Positions 27,789 through 36,108 of a stretch of 64,000 nucleotides of DNA are shown in pieces. Every line of letters starts with the position of its first letter. Within the stretch, counting starts at the first letter, position 1. The translations under genes were made by a program, and so were the position numbers. This DNA is from Rhizorhabdus phycosphaerae (GTDB lineage: Bacteria; Pseudomonadota; Alphaproteobacteria; Sphingomonadales; Sphingomonadaceae): positions 2,629,501 through 2,693,500 of the forward strand of contig NZ_CP049107.1 of NCBI RefSeq assembly GCF_011044255.1, given 5' to 3'. The notes under the pieces were generated by a model that was not told the origin of the DNA, ran no database searches, and saw nothing but the letters and a program-made list of their open reading frames with translations.

Positions 27789-28017
27789 TGCCCGTACGAC
27801 CGATCTGATCGAACATGGAGCGCCACATGTTCATCCCGGCCTCGCCCATCGGCATCCAGTTTCGCACCATCTGGTCGAGCACGTCGGGGGTGATGCCCTC
27901 CTCGATCATCGTCTTCATCTTATCCACATAAGCGTCGTGGACGACCGAGAGATCGGGCAGGCCCATGAAGCGACGCGCTTCCTCGGGCGTGCAGTCGACA
28001 TCGACGGTGATCTTCAT
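27775..28017 (-). CDS. DUF6489 family protein
   Basis: 80-residue small protein starting MKITVDVDCTPEEARRFMGLPD, a conserved opening shared by sphingomonad and rhizobial homologues that I recognise as DUF6489. The rest is helical and acidic-to-neutral (VHDAYVDKMKTMIEEG, QMVRNWMPMGEAG) and ends in a Gly/Ser tail. There is no signal peptide. It precedes mnmE with a 14-bp overlap. An in-frame ATG four codons upstream (28029) is less likely. Function unknown. Confidence 0.78.
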   Translation of the reverse strand: MKITVDVDCTPEEARRFMGLPDLSVVHDAYVDKMKTMIEEGITPDVLDQMVRNWMPMGEAGMNMWRSMFDQIGRTGSGGK

Positions 28018-28075
28018 GCGCGGCTCCAAGGGTCATTGAAACGTCGGCCTCCATGGCTAGAGTCTCGGCAGGCCC

Positions 28076-28561
28076 ATGTCCATGACCATGATCTCCACGC
28101 TGCTGTCGTCTCCGCTCGGGATGATCCTGATCGAGTCGGACGCCCGCCAGATACATCGCATCTCGATCGCAGCGCCCGGTATGGCTGCGATCCCCGACCC
28201 CGGCACCGGGACGCCTCTTGCCGCCGAGACGGTGGCGCAGCTTCAGGCCTATTTCGACGGAAGGCGTGATCGCTTCGATCTCCCGCTGGCACCGGCGGCG
28301 ACGGTACGGGGGGAAGCGCTTCGTCGCGCGATCGTCGGCATCCCGGCCGGCGAAACCCGAAGCTATGGGGAGGTGGCGCGGCTCGCCGCGTCGAGCCCTC
28401 GTGCCGTCGGCCAGGCCTGTGCCCGCAACCCTTTTCCAATCGTCGTTCCCTGCCATCGGGTGCTAGGGACTGGCGGTGCGATCGGCCACTATTCTGCCGG
28501 CGATGGAGTCGCCACCAAGAGGTGGCTGCTCGAGCATGAGAGACGAGGAGGACTGCTGTGA
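28076..28561 (+). CDS. ogt: Methylated-DNA--protein-cysteine methyltransferase
   Basis: 161-residue suicide DNA-repair protein that removes alkyl groups from O6-alkylguanine. The active site PCHRVLG (Cys acceptor) is at about residue 126, preceded by the helix-turn-helix region GEVARLAASSPRAVGQACA with the Arg finger and Asn hinge (ARNPFPIVVP). The Ada-type N-terminal activator domain is absent, so it is Ogt-like. The stop overlaps the start of the hydrolase gene by 4 bp. Confidence 0.93.
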   Translation: MSMTMISTLLSSPLGMILIESDARQIHRISIAAPGMAAIPDPGTGTPLAAETVAQLQAYFDGRRDRFDLPLAPAATVRGEALRRAIVGIPAGETRSYGEVARLAASSPRAVGQACARNPFPIVVPCHRVLGTGGAIGHYSAGDGVATKRWLLEHERRGGLL

Positions 28562-29256
28562 AAAGCTATACCGAGATCAAGACCCTGACCGGGGACGAGG
28601 AGTTTCTCGCCTATACGTCACAGCCGACGTCGGAGCCCAAGGGTGCGATCATCGTGATCCAGGAGATTTTCGGGGTCAATGAGGGCATCCGCATCAAATG
28701 CGATGCCTGGGCCGAGCTTGGCTATCTCGCCGTTGCACCCGATCTTTTCTGGAGGATCCGCCCGGGCATCGAACTCGATCCCGACGTCGAACCCGAACTG
28801 CAGGAAGCCCTCGGCCTGTTCGGCAAATTCGACCAGGAAGCGGGCATCAGGGACATCGAAGCGACGATCCGGGAGGCCCGCCGCATGGTGGGCGGTAAGA
28901 AGGTCGGCGCGGTCGGCTACTGTCTCGGCGGACGGCTCGCCTTCATGACCGCTGCGCGGACCGATATCGACGCCAGCGTCGGCTATTATGGCGTCGGGAT
29001 AGACGGCCTGCTCGGCGAGGCACATGCGATCGCCCATCCCCATGCGCAGCATATCGCCGCCAATGACGGGTTCGTGCCGCCCGAAGCCCAGGCACGCATG
29101 CATGCCGGGCTCGACGATCATCCCAAGGTCACTTTGTGGGATTATGAAGGCGTCGATCACGGCTTCGCCGCGACGATGGGGCTACGGCGCGTCGAAGCTG
29201 CGGCCCGGCTGGCAGATGGCCGGACCGAGGCCTTCTTTGCCGAACATCTCGCCTGA
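28558..29256 (+). CDS. Dienelactone hydrolase family protein
   Basis: 232-residue alpha/beta-hydrolase of the DLH family, which uses a Cys nucleophile. The nucleophile elbow is GYCLGGRLAF at about residues 121-130, the acid is in AANDGFVPPEAQ, and the His is in EGVDHGFA near the C-terminus, giving the expected Cys-Asp-His triad. The start is GTG at 28558, coupled to ogt by a 4-bp overlap. No aromatic-degradation genes are close, so the natural substrate is open. Confidence 0.9.
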   Translation: MKSYTEIKTLTGDEEFLAYTSQPTSEPKGAIIVIQEIFGVNEGIRIKCDAWAELGYLAVAPDLFWRIRPGIELDPDVEPELQEALGLFGKFDQEAGIRDIEATIREARRMVGGKKVGAVGYCLGGRLAFMTAARTDIDASVGYYGVGIDGLLGEAHAIAHPHAQHIAANDGFVPPEAQARMHAGLDDHPKVTLWDYEGVDHGFAATMGLRRVEAAARLADGRTEAFFAEHLA

Positions 29257-29267
29257 AGGGAGAGCAA

Positions 29268-30245
29268 GTGAAGGATTACCGACTCGTCGCGCCCCAGTTC
29301 GGCGGGCCCGAGGTCATCGAAGCCGTCGCGCTGGAGCCTGCTCCGGTCGCGCCCGGCAAGGTGCGGGTCCGGCATCATGCGATCGGCGTCAACTTCATCG
29401 ATACCTATCACCGCACGGGGCTCTATCCCCAGCCGCTTCCCGCCCCCCTGGGTGTGGAAGCGTCCGGTGTGGTCGAGGCGGTCGGCGATGCCGTCAGTGG
29501 CTGGCGGCCCGGGGATCGGGTCGCCTATGCGATCGCCACGCCGGGCAGCTATGCCAGCTGGCAGGATGTCGATGCGGGGCGGCTCCTCGCCCTGCCCGAC
29601 TCCATCCCCGACGACAAAGCGGCGGCGATGCTGCTCAAGGGGCTCACGGTCGAGATCCTGATCAATGGATGCGCGCGGATTCAGCCAGGCCAGAGCGCGC
29701 TCGTCCTCGCCGCTGCTGGCGGAGTCGGGCGGCTTCTTGTCCAGTGGCTGAGCGCGATCGGCGTTCGCGTCATCGCGCATGCCGGCTCGGCGGAAAAGGC
29801 GGCGATCGCCGGGGCGCTCGGCGCCTCGACCGCCCTGCACTGCCCCTTTGCCGACCTCGCCGCCGCGGTTCGCGCGGCGACCGACGGTAAGGGAGTCGAT
29901 GTCGTGTTCGACGGGGTCGGCGCCGACAGCTGGGAAGCCTCGCTCGACTCGCTCGGACGCCGCGGCCTGATGGTCAGCTTCGGCAATGCGTCGGGGCCGG
30001 TACCCCCGTTCAGCCCGCTCGAACTGGCGAAGCGCGGCTCGCTCAGCGTCGTGCGACCGCGTCTGTACGATTATATCGTCGAGCGTTCCGAGCTCGAAGC
30101 TTCGGCTGCGGCGCTGTTCGGCATGATCGCGGACGGCCGGCTCGACGTGGAAATAGGCTTGCGCCTGCCGCTGTCCGAAGCCGCCGAAGCGCATCGCGCC
30201 CTGGAGGGTCGAGCGACGACCGGTTCGGTCATTCTCACGGTCTGA
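29268..30245 (+). CDS. NADPH:quinone oxidoreductase-like (zeta-crystallin type MDR)
   Basis: 325-residue zinc-free medium-chain dehydrogenase/reductase of the QOR family. The N-terminal GroES-like domain has GVNFIDTYHRTGLYP (the QOR signature) and GVEASGVVEAVGD, and the Rossmann domain has LAAAGGVGRLLVQW. No structural or catalytic Zn-Cys sites are present. Start GTG at 29268 with AGGGAGAG upstream, 11 bp after the hydrolase gene, so ogt, the hydrolase and this gene form one operon. Its 3' end is 9 bp from the convergent protease gene. Confidence 0.9.
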   Translation: MKDYRLVAPQFGGPEVIEAVALEPAPVAPGKVRVRHHAIGVNFIDTYHRTGLYPQPLPAPLGVEASGVVEAVGDAVSGWRPGDRVAYAIATPGSYASWQDVDAGRLLALPDSIPDDKAAAMLLKGLTVEILINGCARIQPGQSALVLAAAGGVGRLLVQWLSAIGVRVIAHAGSAEKAAIAGALGASTALHCPFADLAAAVRAATDGKGVDVVFDGVGADSWEASLDSLGRRGLMVSFGNASGPVPPFSPLELAKRGSLSVVRPRLYDYIVERSELEASAAALFGMIADGRLDVEIGLRLPLSEAAEAHRALEGRATTGSVILTV

Positions 30246-30254
30246 GAGGGGATC

Positions 30255-31217
30255 TCACCGTATCGGCCCCGTGCCTGTATGCGCGGGGCCGGCGTCGGCA
30301 TGGCGGCCCTGTTGGAGCTGCGGCAGCTGAGGCGTCACCAACAGGCTGATGTCCGGGCGTTCCTCGACCACGCCCTGGACCATCGCGATGACGTCGGGCG
30401 TGAAATAGCGCCCATAGTTGAAACATTCCGCGGGGCGGTATCTGGAGATCGGTCGGGGCTGATCGCACAGATAGCCAAGATGGAGCCCTATCGCGGCGCC
30501 CAGCCGCTCGTCGAAATACATGCCGCCGGATGATCCCGCCTCGGCATTGGCCGAGGTCGCGAACAAGGTCGAGTCGTCGCTTATCGAGGGCCCTTCCGCA
30601 TCGAGCAGCGAGACACGCAACTGCGCCCGGGGAAAGCGATCCATGAGACCATGACTGTCGTGGAGGATCTGGGATTCGCGTATATCGGCGCGGAACGCGA
30701 GCAAGCTTACCGTTTTGCGCGCCTGGAACCGCGTCAGCCGCACCTGGGGCAGAACCGCTCCCTCCGCCGGTCGATTGAGGCGGAGCACGGCAATGTCGAA
30801 GCTGCTGTCGAACCGGTGCCGGGGATCGGCCCAGGGCGACAGAACATAGTCCATCGTGAAGATGTCGCGGACGGTTTCATCCCGGTTGAACAGGACGAAG
30901 ATGCATTCCTTGATGGGCAACTGCATTGCCACCTGTCGAAAAGGTGGTCCCGGCATCTTGAAGAAGGCGTGAGCAACGGTGATCGCGGTCTGGTTGCTTC
31001 CGATCAGCCACGCCGAAGCAATATGCGTAATCCCCGGGAGGGCCGGGTCGACGCATTCGATCCGCCCTATGGAGTCGAAGGCGTCTCGGGGACCGGTCCG
31101 GGCGGCGATCGCATGTTCATCCTGATTGTCGCTGAAGATGATCGCTTTCCCCGCCGAGCCGGCAAGAAGCGTGAGCGCGATGGCCCAGCCGATCGCATAT
31201 GACCATGCCACCCGCAT
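30255..31217 (-). CDS. Trypsin-like serine protease with N-terminal membrane anchor
   Basis: 320-residue protein with an N-terminal hydrophobic segment (about residues 6-27, signal or anchor) and a chymotrypsin-fold S1 domain. The triad is readable: His in TAITVAHAFF (about residue 81), Asp in FDIAVLRLN and Ser in AEAGSSGGMYF (GSSGG in place of GDSGG). Cysteines (IECVDPALPG, KECIFVLF, YLCDQPRP, AECFNYG) could form disulfides, so a periplasmic location is likely. No PDZ domain follows. It lies 10 bp downstream of the DUF2383 gene. Confidence 0.82.
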   Translation of the reverse strand: MRVAWSYAIGWAIALTLLAGSAGKAIIFSDNQDEHAIAARTGPRDAFDSIGRIECVDPALPGITHIASAWLIGSNQTAITVAHAFFKMPGPPFRQVAMQLPIKECIFVLFNRDETVRDIFTMDYVLSPWADPRHRFDSSFDIAVLRLNRPAEGAVLPQVRLTRFQARKTVSLLAFRADIRESQILHDSHGLMDRFPRAQLRVSLLDAEGPSISDDSTLFATSANAEAGSSGGMYFDERLGAAIGLHLGYLCDQPRPISRYRPAECFNYGRYFTPDVIAMVQGVVEERPDISLLVTPQLPQLQQGRHADAGPAHTGTGPIR

Positions 31218-31227
31218 GGGGAATGCA

Positions 31228-31701
31228 TCAGAGGTGGCTTGGAGACGGCTGTTGGCCCCTTTCTATGCGCTTGTGCAGCGCTGTGAGCTCTCCGAGCGAG
31301 GACTGCACATTGCGGTGCAGCGTCACCAATATCTCTTCGATGTCGGACGGGAGCGGGCCGGCGTCCCTGTGGGCCTTGCGGATCTGGTCCGCAAGGAACC
31401 GCTCGCCCCGCAACAGCTCGTCCACCACGGATTGCTCGCTGTCGAGCAAGGCTGATTTCAGATCCAGGAAAAGCCTGTGCGCGGAGCCGAGAAGGGTGCC
31501 CTGCGCGTCCGCATAACTTCCATGGGCTTCGATCGCTCGCCGCAAGGTGGCGACCAGACGCTGCCGTTCCAGCGCATGCATCTCGCAATAGCTGTACCAG
31601 CCGAAACCATGGGTGTGCGATGCGATATGCTCATAGCCGGCGACGCTGTCGGCGACGGTTTCAACCAGAGCGATGACGGACGCATGAAGCCGCTGAGACA
31701 T
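31228..31701 (-). CDS. PA2169-family four-helix-bundle protein (DUF2383)
   Basis: 157-residue protein that appears all-helical: LHASVIALVETVADSVAGYEHIA, ERQRLVATLRRAIEAHGSYA, LFLDLKSALLDSEQSVVDELLRGE and EILVTLHRNVQSSLGELTALHKRIE are the four amphipathic helices. This matches the ferritin-like DUF2383/PA2169 family, whose function is not established. It lacks a signal peptide. It is cotranscribed with the downstream serine protease. A 142-bp gap with a strong terminator separates it from the PEP-CTERM gene upstream. Confidence 0.72.
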   Translation of the reverse strand: MSQRLHASVIALVETVADSVAGYEHIASHTHGFGWYSYCEMHALERQRLVATLRRAIEAHGSYADAQGTLLGSAHRLFLDLKSALLDSEQSVVDELLRGERFLADQIRKAHRDAGPLPSDIEEILVTLHRNVQSSLGELTALHKRIERGQQPSPSHL

Positions 31702-31790
31702 GACAGGAAGCCCTCCCTCATGCTTGGTCTAACAGCGGTCCGATCAAATCAATTCAGGATAATCCCTGTTTACCATGCGGATACCACGTA

Positions 31791-31825
31791 AAAAGGGGCC
31801 CGCCATGCCGGCGGACCCCTTTTTT
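31791..31825 (-). terminator. Rho-independent terminator after the PEP-CTERM gene
   Basis: Hairpin GGGGCCCGCC / GGCGGACCCC (one mismatch, loop ATG) flanked by an A-run on the left and a T-run (TTTTTT) on the right. On the minus strand it gives a stem followed by TTTTT, ending the leftward PEP-CTERM transcript; the T-run on the plus side makes it possibly bidirectional. Confidence 0.85.
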
Positions 31826-31843
31826 ATTCCGTCACCGCGAAGG

Positions 31844-32908
31844 TCAGGCCGCCTGGGGAAGCTGCGGGCGCGAACGCCGAGTCCGCATGACGGCGCCGAC
31901 CAGTCCGAAACCGAGGATCAGCATCGCCCAAGTCGACGGCTCGGGCGCCACGACGGGGTTGCTGCTGCTCGACAGGCTCGAAAGATCGCCCTGGAAATAA
32001 TTGTTGTGGATCTCGCCATTGGCATTCTGCCGGACGTTGTTGCCGATCACCGTGCCGTCGATATTGCCGCTGTTGCCGCCGGTGATGTCGGCGAAGACCC
32101 CGAGGATCGAGCCGCTAAACTGTCGGCCGATATCGACTGTCGTCGCCTCGTAGAAATTGAACAGGACGCGATTGTCCCCGCTGAAACGATTGAAATTGCG
32201 GTTGAAATCGATGTCGGTGCCGGCGACGTTGATCACCAGCGTGGCGTCGCTCGGCAAGGTGATCAGCAGCTGCTGGTTCGAATTGCCCTCGAACATCGCT
32301 TCCGACCAGTTGAGAACGTTGAGGCCGCTATTGGCCACCGTGATCGTCTGGTTGTTGCTGTCGCCGCCGACGGTCACGCCCGCCGTGTTGGCAAGGGTCG
32401 CAAGATTCTGGCTGAGGCTGGTCAGCGAAGCCTTGATGTCGTTGGTCTGGGCGTTGATCGTGTTCGCGAAATTGGCGCCGCCATATTGGAAGCTGGTGTT
32501 GTTCGCAAAGGCGCTGTTCGACCCGCCATAGGTCACGACATTGTTGCCGTTATTGTTGAAATTGCCGCTGACGGATCCGCCCACGGCGATGCCGCCGCCG
32601 GCGTTCACGCTGCCGGACAGCTGCGCGCTGCCGCCCACGGTCAGCGCCGGGGTACCATATTGGCTGGCCTGGATATTGTTGTTCTGGATCGTGAAGTTGC
32701 TGCCGGCGGTGAAGCTGCCGCCGACATAGACGCGGCCGTCGACATGGTTGTACGACTGGAAATTGTTGAACGAGACAACGTTCCATTCCTTCATCGCGGC
32801 GATACCGGTCGAGATCGACTGACCAACCAGTGCCGCCTGCGCCGGGATCGCGGCAACGGCAGCAAGAGCGCCGGCGACCAGGATCGGAAGGATTCGAAAG
32901 GGACGCAT
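31844..32908 (-). CDS. Choice-of-anchor A family exported protein with PEPxxWA-CTERM tail
   Basis: 354-residue secreted protein. Signal peptide to about residue 27 (PAQA-ALVGQ); the central part is a Gly/Asn-rich choice-of-anchor A domain (NVVSFNNFQSYNHVDGRVYVGG, QQLLITLPSDATLVINVAG). The C-terminal sorting signal is PEPSTWAMLILGFGLVGAV followed by an Arg-rich tail, i.e. a PEPxxWA exosortase signal. It is predicted to be processed at the membrane and exposed or released at the surface. No exosortase gene is in this window. I chose ATG 32908 (MRPFRILPI); a Met at 32953 would disrupt the signal peptide. Confidence 0.9.
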   Translation of the reverse strand: MRPFRILPILVAGALAAVAAIPAQAALVGQSISTGIAAMKEWNVVSFNNFQSYNHVDGRVYVGGSFTAGSNFTIQNNNIQASQYGTPALTVGGSAQLSGSVNAGGGIAVGGSVSGNFNNNGNNVVTYGGSNSAFANNTSFQYGGANFANTINAQTNDIKASLTSLSQNLATLANTAGVTVGGDSNNQTITVANSGLNVLNWSEAMFEGNSNQQLLITLPSDATLVINVAGTDIDFNRNFNRFSGDNRVLFNFYEATTVDIGRQFSGSILGVFADITGGNSGNIDGTVIGNNVRQNANGEIHNNYFQGDLSSLSSSSNPVVAPEPSTWAMLILGFGLVGAVMRTRRSRPQLPQAA

Positions 32909-33142
32909 CACGATACTCCAAAGCGTCTCGTCGGAGTCGGCCTCCGACATCATGGTGAGGCCTCTATACTAAAGATGCTCGATATTCCAGTAATAATACA
33001 CGCACATCGTACCGGGCGGGAGCGAAGGAGTTGTAAAAAAATCCGACACATTGAACATATTCAGATGAGACGAAGTATCGCTTAAGTGCAGAATAGGAAA
33101 ACACCTTAAACGAACGTAAAATATCGCAACATCGTCGACACG

Positions 33143-33176
33143 CAAAAAAATAGCCTCCGCGCAGGAGCGCGGAGGC
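33143..33176 (-). terminator. Rho-independent terminator of the TerC gene
   Basis: Perfect 9-bp stem GCCTCCGCG / CGCGGAGGC with a 6-nt loop. On the minus strand it is followed by TATTTTTTT; A-runs on the top strand at both sides allow use in either direction. It ends the leftward terC transcript 25 bp after the stop. Confidence 0.9.
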
Positions 33177-33200
33177 CTGTAAAAAACGGCGTAGCCCGAT

Positions 33201-33851
33201 TCAGCCGATCAGGGGAAGAACTTGATGCCCGCCTTCCCAGATCATCTTGAGCGCGACGTAGAGGATGACGAGCAGCCCGACATAGGCGATCCAACGATAG
33301 CGCTCGATATATTTGGCGATGACGTTGGCGGCGATACCCATGAGCGCCACCGAAAGGAGCAGGCCGATCACCAGGATGCCCGGATGATCGCGCGCCGCGC
33401 CGGCCACTGCCAGGACATTGTCGAGGCTCATCGATACATCGGCAAGCGCGACCGCCCATGCGGCGCCCAGGAAACTCTTGGTCTGGGGAATGCCGTCATG
33501 CTCCACGGGATCTTCGCCCGCAGTCATGCCGGAATGCCGGATTTCGCGGAACATCCGCCAGGCGACCCACAGCAGAAGCAGACCGCCCGCGAAGACGAGG
33601 CCGACGATGTTCATCAACATGCTGACCGACACCGCGAAGATGATGCGCAGCACGAGCGCGGCGATGATGCCGATGAGAATCACCTTCCGCCGCTGATCCG
33701 GCGGCAGACCGGCGGCCAGCGCTCCGACCACGATCGCATTGTCGCCGGCCAGCATGATGTCGATCATCAGCACCTGAAGAAAGGCCGACAGGGCCGCGGG
33801 GCTGGTGATGTTCGCGAAGTCCGCGACGATATGGTTCCAGAGTTCGAGCAT
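33201..33851 (-). CDS. TerC family integral membrane protein
   Basis: 216-residue protein with about seven transmembrane helices. The paired acidic motifs of the TerC family are present: MLAGDNAIVVGALAAGLP in the second helix and DVSMSLDNVLAVAGAA in the fifth, with charged residues inside the membrane. TerC proteins are linked to metal-ion (Mn) export or tellurite resistance. Its C-terminus is followed by a strong terminator, and it has no operon partner. The substrate is unproved. Confidence 0.92.
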   Translation of the reverse strand: MLELWNHIVADFANITSPAALSAFLQVLMIDIMLAGDNAIVVGALAAGLPPDQRRKVILIGIIAALVLRIIFAVSVSMLMNIVGLVFAGGLLLLWVAWRMFREIRHSGMTAGEDPVEHDGIPQTKSFLGAAWAVALADVSMSLDNVLAVAGAARDHPGILVIGLLLSVALMGIAANVIAKYIERYRWIAYVGLLVILYVALKMIWEGGHQVLPLIG

Positions 33852-34002
33852 GGCACTTTCCTAGCCGAAACGCCGATTCTGTCGAGCCTGTTCCGACGCA
33901 GCGATGCACGGGCCATCGGGCAGGGAATGCCGATGCCCGCGCCGCTTGCATCGCGCAGCGTTGCACGCCATGGGGCGCGCAGGCTTGGAGACAGGGACAT
34001 CG

Positions 34003-35172
34003 ATGCCGTCCAGCATGGCTGCAGAGCGGGACCGTCCGTACCGGATCTGCTTTCTCTTCAACGCGCAACGCCACCAGATGCTGCACGGCCTGTCGACGGC
34101 CGCTCTGCTGGCCCATCGGCGCGACGTCGAGGTGACGATTCTCTCCCCTTCGGCGAGCCATCTCGACTATGCGCGCTGGCTGGTGGACCGGCTCGGCGGC
34201 GGGCCCATCCGTTATGAGGGCCTCGAATCCCGCCTGCTCGAGCGCGCCAGGCAGCTGACGGGCGGTTCGGTTCCCCCGAAGATCCTGACCCTCCTGGTCC
34301 TGTCCCGGCGGCTCCGCTGCTACGACGCGATCGCCCTGCCCGAGCGGACCTCGATCATATTGCGCCGGATGGGTGTCCGGCGGCCCCGCTTCATTCATCT
34401 CGATCACGGCGCCGGCGACCGCGCGGCCGGCTTCGACCCTCGCATCCGCCTGTTCGACTTTGTGCTCATGGCCGGGCCCAAGCATCGGCGACGGATGCTG
34501 CGCGACGGCCTCATCCGCGAAGGCGCGCACGCGGTGGTGGGCTATCCGAAGTTCGAGGCCGCCGATGCCGCGCGCGACCCGGCCTGGACACCCTTCCCCG
34601 GCGATAGCCGGCCGGTCGTGCTTTACAATCCGCATTTCTCGGCGCTCGGCTCCTGGGAGGCGATGGGCGCGAAGCTGATCGCCGCCTTTGCCGGACAGGA
34701 CCGCTATAATCTGATCGTGGCTCCCCATGTCCGGCTACTCGATAGCCAGCGCGCGCGGGCGCGGTGGCAGCCGCTGCTCGACAGCTGTCGTGGCAATCCG
34801 CGCATTCATGTCGATCCTGGCAGCGATCGGTCGATCGACATGAGCTATACCAGCCTGGCCGACCTGTATGTCGGCGACGTCAGCAGCCAGGTCTACGAGT
34901 ATCTGCGCGAACGGGGCCCCTGCCTCTTCCTCGATGCGCACGGCGTCGACTGGCGCGACGACGAGAATTACGCCCATTGGCAATTCGGACCGGTGACCGG
35001 TGCGGGGGACAACCTGCTGGCCGCCGTCGACCATGCCTTCGAATCGCACGATGCCTATCGCGCAGTACAGGACAGGGCGTTCGAGGAAACCTTCGACGCG
35101 CGAGGGGAGAGCGGGTCGCGACGGGCGGCGGACGCCATAGAGGGGTATCTGCGCACGCTTCCCCGCCTTTGA
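34003..35172 (+). CDS. CDP-glycerol glycerophosphotransferase-like (GT-B fold) protein
   Basis: 389 residues resembling the C-terminal half of TagB/TagF-type CDP-glycerol glycerophosphotransferases. Supporting motifs are VVLYNPHFSALGSWEAMG, NLIVAPHVRLLDS, and the C-terminal DLYVGDVSSQVYEYLRERGPC followed by LFLD, equivalent to the GDxSS...YE(F/Y)L...PxxF signature. N-terminal residues (YRICFLFNAQRHQMLHGL) resemble the first Rossmann half. Start at 34003 or 34015; upstream codons in the same frame (from 33904) look noncoding. Teichoic acids are absent in this group, so a capsular or LPS phosphoglycerol role is inferred. Confidence 0.65.
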   Translation: MPSSMAAERDRPYRICFLFNAQRHQMLHGLSTAALLAHRRDVEVTILSPSASHLDYARWLVDRLGGGPIRYEGLESRLLERARQLTGGSVPPKILTLLVLSRRLRCYDAIALPERTSIILRRMGVRRPRFIHLDHGAGDRAAGFDPRIRLFDFVLMAGPKHRRRMLRDGLIREGAHAVVGYPKFEAADAARDPAWTPFPGDSRPVVLYNPHFSALGSWEAMGAKLIAAFAGQDRYNLIVAPHVRLLDSQRARARWQPLLDSCRGNPRIHVDPGSDRSIDMSYTSLADLYVGDVSSQVYEYLRERGPCLFLDAHGVDWRDDENYAHWQFGPVTGAGDNLLAAVDHAFESHDAYRAVQDRAFEETFDARGESGSRRAADAIEGYLRTLPRL

Positions 35173-35196
35173 TCGGCGGGGCACATCGCCCGCCCG

Positions 35197-36108
35197 CTAC
35201 ACCCTGAACCAGCGCGCCGCGACGAAGGCCAGGCCGACAGCCAGCCCGACGAACAGGCTGAACCCCGTCACCACCCAGAAGGAGGCGGGATGATGGGCAT
35301 AGGGGATGCCGTCGACGTTCATTCCGAAAAGCCCGGTCACGAAGGTCAGCGGCAGGAAGATCAGCGCCACAATCGCGACGATCAGCGAGCGGCGGTCGAT
35401 CTTCTCCGCGCGCAGGTCGGTAATCTGTTCGTGCAGCAGTGCCGATCGCTCGCGGACCGCTTCGAGTTCTTCGCTCATCCGGGCGAAACGGTCGGCGGCT
35501 TCGCGCAGATGGATGCGGTCCTCATCCTCCAGCCAATCCTGCGGCAGTTGTGCCATCGCCTCCAGCGCCTGCCGCTGGGGCACGATGAAGCGTCGATAAC
35601 CGATCGCGGCGGATCGGGCCCGGGCGATGTGCCGGCGAAGATGCGGCGTGTCGCCCGACAGCGACAGCTCGCATTCGTCGACCTGATCTCCGAGGTCTGC
35701 CACCACCGGATCGAGCCGGTGGCTGATCTGCAGCGCCAGGGCGGCGATCAGGTCGCCGGGATCGGAAAAGGCCCCCTGCTCCATCCGCGCGCGGAGCTCG
35801 TCCAGACCGGCCATCTGGCGAAAACACACGGATACAACCCGCCCGCGTTCGGCCCACATGCGGATCGAAACCAGCGCGTCGCCCTCGTCTTCCGGATCGA
35901 GCCGCAAGCCGCGCAGGTTGATGAGCACGCCCTCCCCCATCGACTGGCAGCGCGGCCGCGTTTCCATCGCCACCAGGTTGACGCGCGCGGTGGGCGGCAG
36001 GTCCAGAGCGGCCTCGTCGAGCGCCGCTGTCGCCTCGCTCTCGCGCCCGTCGATATGAATCCAGCGAAAGTGCGCGTCGCCGCCGCCGATCGACCAGCCC
36101 GGCGTCAT
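35197..36108 (-). CDS. CorA/ZntB-type divalent-cation transporter
   Basis: 303-residue CorA-superfamily pump/channel, closest in look to ZntB. A large cytoplasmic N-terminal domain (residues 1-240, with IRMWAERGRVVSVCF) is followed by two C-terminal helices carrying the GMN selectivity motif in TGLFGMNVDGIPY. Two TMs are SLIVAIVALIFLPLTFVTGLF and FWVVTGFSLFVGLAVGLAFVA, reported here as separate short motifs. It overlaps the siroheme-synthase gene start by 4 bp (36105-36108), so they are coupled. Zn versus Mg selectivity is undecided. Confidence 0.88.
   Translation of the reverse strand: MTPGWSIGGGDAHFRWIHIDGRESEATAALDEAALDLPPTARVNLVAMETRPRCQSMGEGVLINLRGLRLDPEDEGDALVSIRMWAERGRVVSVCFRQMAGLDELRARMEQGAFSDPGDLIAALALQISHRLDPVVADLGDQVDECELSLSGDTPHLRRHIARARSAAIGYRRFIVPQRQALEAMAQLPQDWLEDEDRIHLREAADRFARMSEELEAVRERSALLHEQITDLRAEKIDRRSLIVAIVALIFLPLTFVTGLFGMNVDGIPYAHHPASFWVVTGFSLFVGLAVGLAFVAARWFRV

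Noticed and set aside
27920-27928. A perfect TTATCCACA in the DUF6489 gene
   Set aside because: A single box in coding DNA without an AT-rich stretch or other boxes is expected by chance or for titration; it is not a second origin.
33852-34002. N-terminal extension of the CDP-glycerol-like transferase back to 33904
   Set aside because: The extra residues are Arg/Cys/His-rich without family similarity, and better start codons lie at 34003 and 34015.
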